Source: Caryophanales bacterium UBA782
Lineage (GTDB): Bacteria > Bacillota_I > Bacilli_A > RFN20 > CAG-826
Reading direction: 5' to 3'
NCBI GenBank assembly: GCA_002296455.1
Contig: DBJG01000057.1
Span: 1-5,265 of the forward strand
Length of the DNA: 5,265 nt
This document shows, in pieces, positions 5,159 to 5,265 of the stretch. Position 1 is the first letter of the stretch. Every line of letters starts with the position of its first letter. The notes under the pieces were generated by a model, which worked only from the letters and a program-made list of their open reading frames with translations, did not search any database and had not been told where the DNA came from. Position numbers and translations under genes: made by a program.

Positions 5159-5265
5159 ACCAGCGGTTAAACACTTTCTCGGCAAAGCCAACTTTGTCTT
5201 TGATTTCAATCTTTTTCCCGTCTACGAGAAAATAGCCATTCCATTTGCCAAAAGCCTGATGTTGG
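5157..5265 (-). CDS. C-terminal tail of a DUF2804-like protein (partial)
   Basis: Seen: the last 35 codons of a gene entering from the right edge, ending in TGA at 5159-5157. The readable tail contains HQAFGKWNGYFLVDGKK, then IEIKDKVGFAEKVFNRW at the very end. Known, from memory: an FG-x-aromatic-NG stretch, a DG turn and a closing GFAE-x-V-x-NRW are typical of the C-terminus of DUF2804 proteins, a family of roughly 330 aa with no assigned reaction. Too short a read, so the assignment is tentative. The last tryptophan is TGG directly before TGA, which supports the standard bacterial code. It lies 57 nt upstream of the symporter and probably heads or shares its operon, hinting at a link to uptake or handling of the transported compound, though this is inference. 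Confidence 0.6.
   Translation of the reverse strand, partial: QHQAFGKWNGYFLVDGKKIEIKDKVGFAEKVFNRW

Noticed and set aside
1..5265. CRISPR array, insertion sequence, attachment site or phage module
   Set aside because: No regularly spaced direct repeats, transposase-like protein, terminal inverted repeats or duplication around the tRNA 3' end were seen. All genes look chromosomal.

Overview
This 5.3 kb window looks like ordinary chromosomal DNA from a low-to-moderate GC bacterium, most likely a member of the Bacillota (Firmicutes), possibly on the Erysipelotrichia/Mollicutes-adjacent side. That placement is inferred from strong AGGAGG-type ribosome sites, U-tract terminators, a rubrerythrin typical of anaerobes and a GPH-type sugar symporter. 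TGA is a normal stop for three of the genes and tryptophan is read from TGG, so the code-4 genetic code of Mycoplasma/Spiroplasma is excluded.

Every supported gene lies on the minus strand, so the window reads in transcription order from right to left. At the right edge (5157-5265) is the C-terminal tail of a protein resembling the DUF2804 family. It is followed after 57 nt by a complete GPH/MelB-like cation:sugar symporter (3435-5099). Next comes an initiator tRNA gene, tRNA-fMet(CAU) (3255-3331), with its own promoter and a strong terminator. Beyond a second hairpin is a short-chain dehydrogenase/reductase (2335-3117), then a PlsC-like acyltransferase (1423-2232), a rubrerythrin (800-1339) with its own promoter and terminator, and the N-terminal 210 codons of an FAD-dependent oxidoreductase (1-632) that runs off the left edge.

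Three functional themes can be read, with decreasing confidence. The first is carbohydrate uptake (symporter, perhaps with the DUF2804 protein). The second is peroxide/oxygen defence (rubrerythrin, with a PerR-like 7-1-7 motif over its promoter). The third is a possible lipid or acyl-metabolism pair (reductase plus acyltransferase). Whether the flavoprotein belongs with the rubrerythrin or is separate is unresolved, because a terminator and a dyad-rich regulatory region lie between them.

I found no mobile elements, CRISPR array or evident new defence or biosynthetic system. The most noteworthy item is the initiator tRNA. It has the bacterial initiator hallmarks (C1xA72 mismatch, G11:C24), but carries A29:U41 in place of the first of the three conserved anticodon-stem G:C pairs, and C33 in place of the near-universal U33. 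The second most interesting items are the inverted repeats around the flavoprotein and rubrerythrin promoters.
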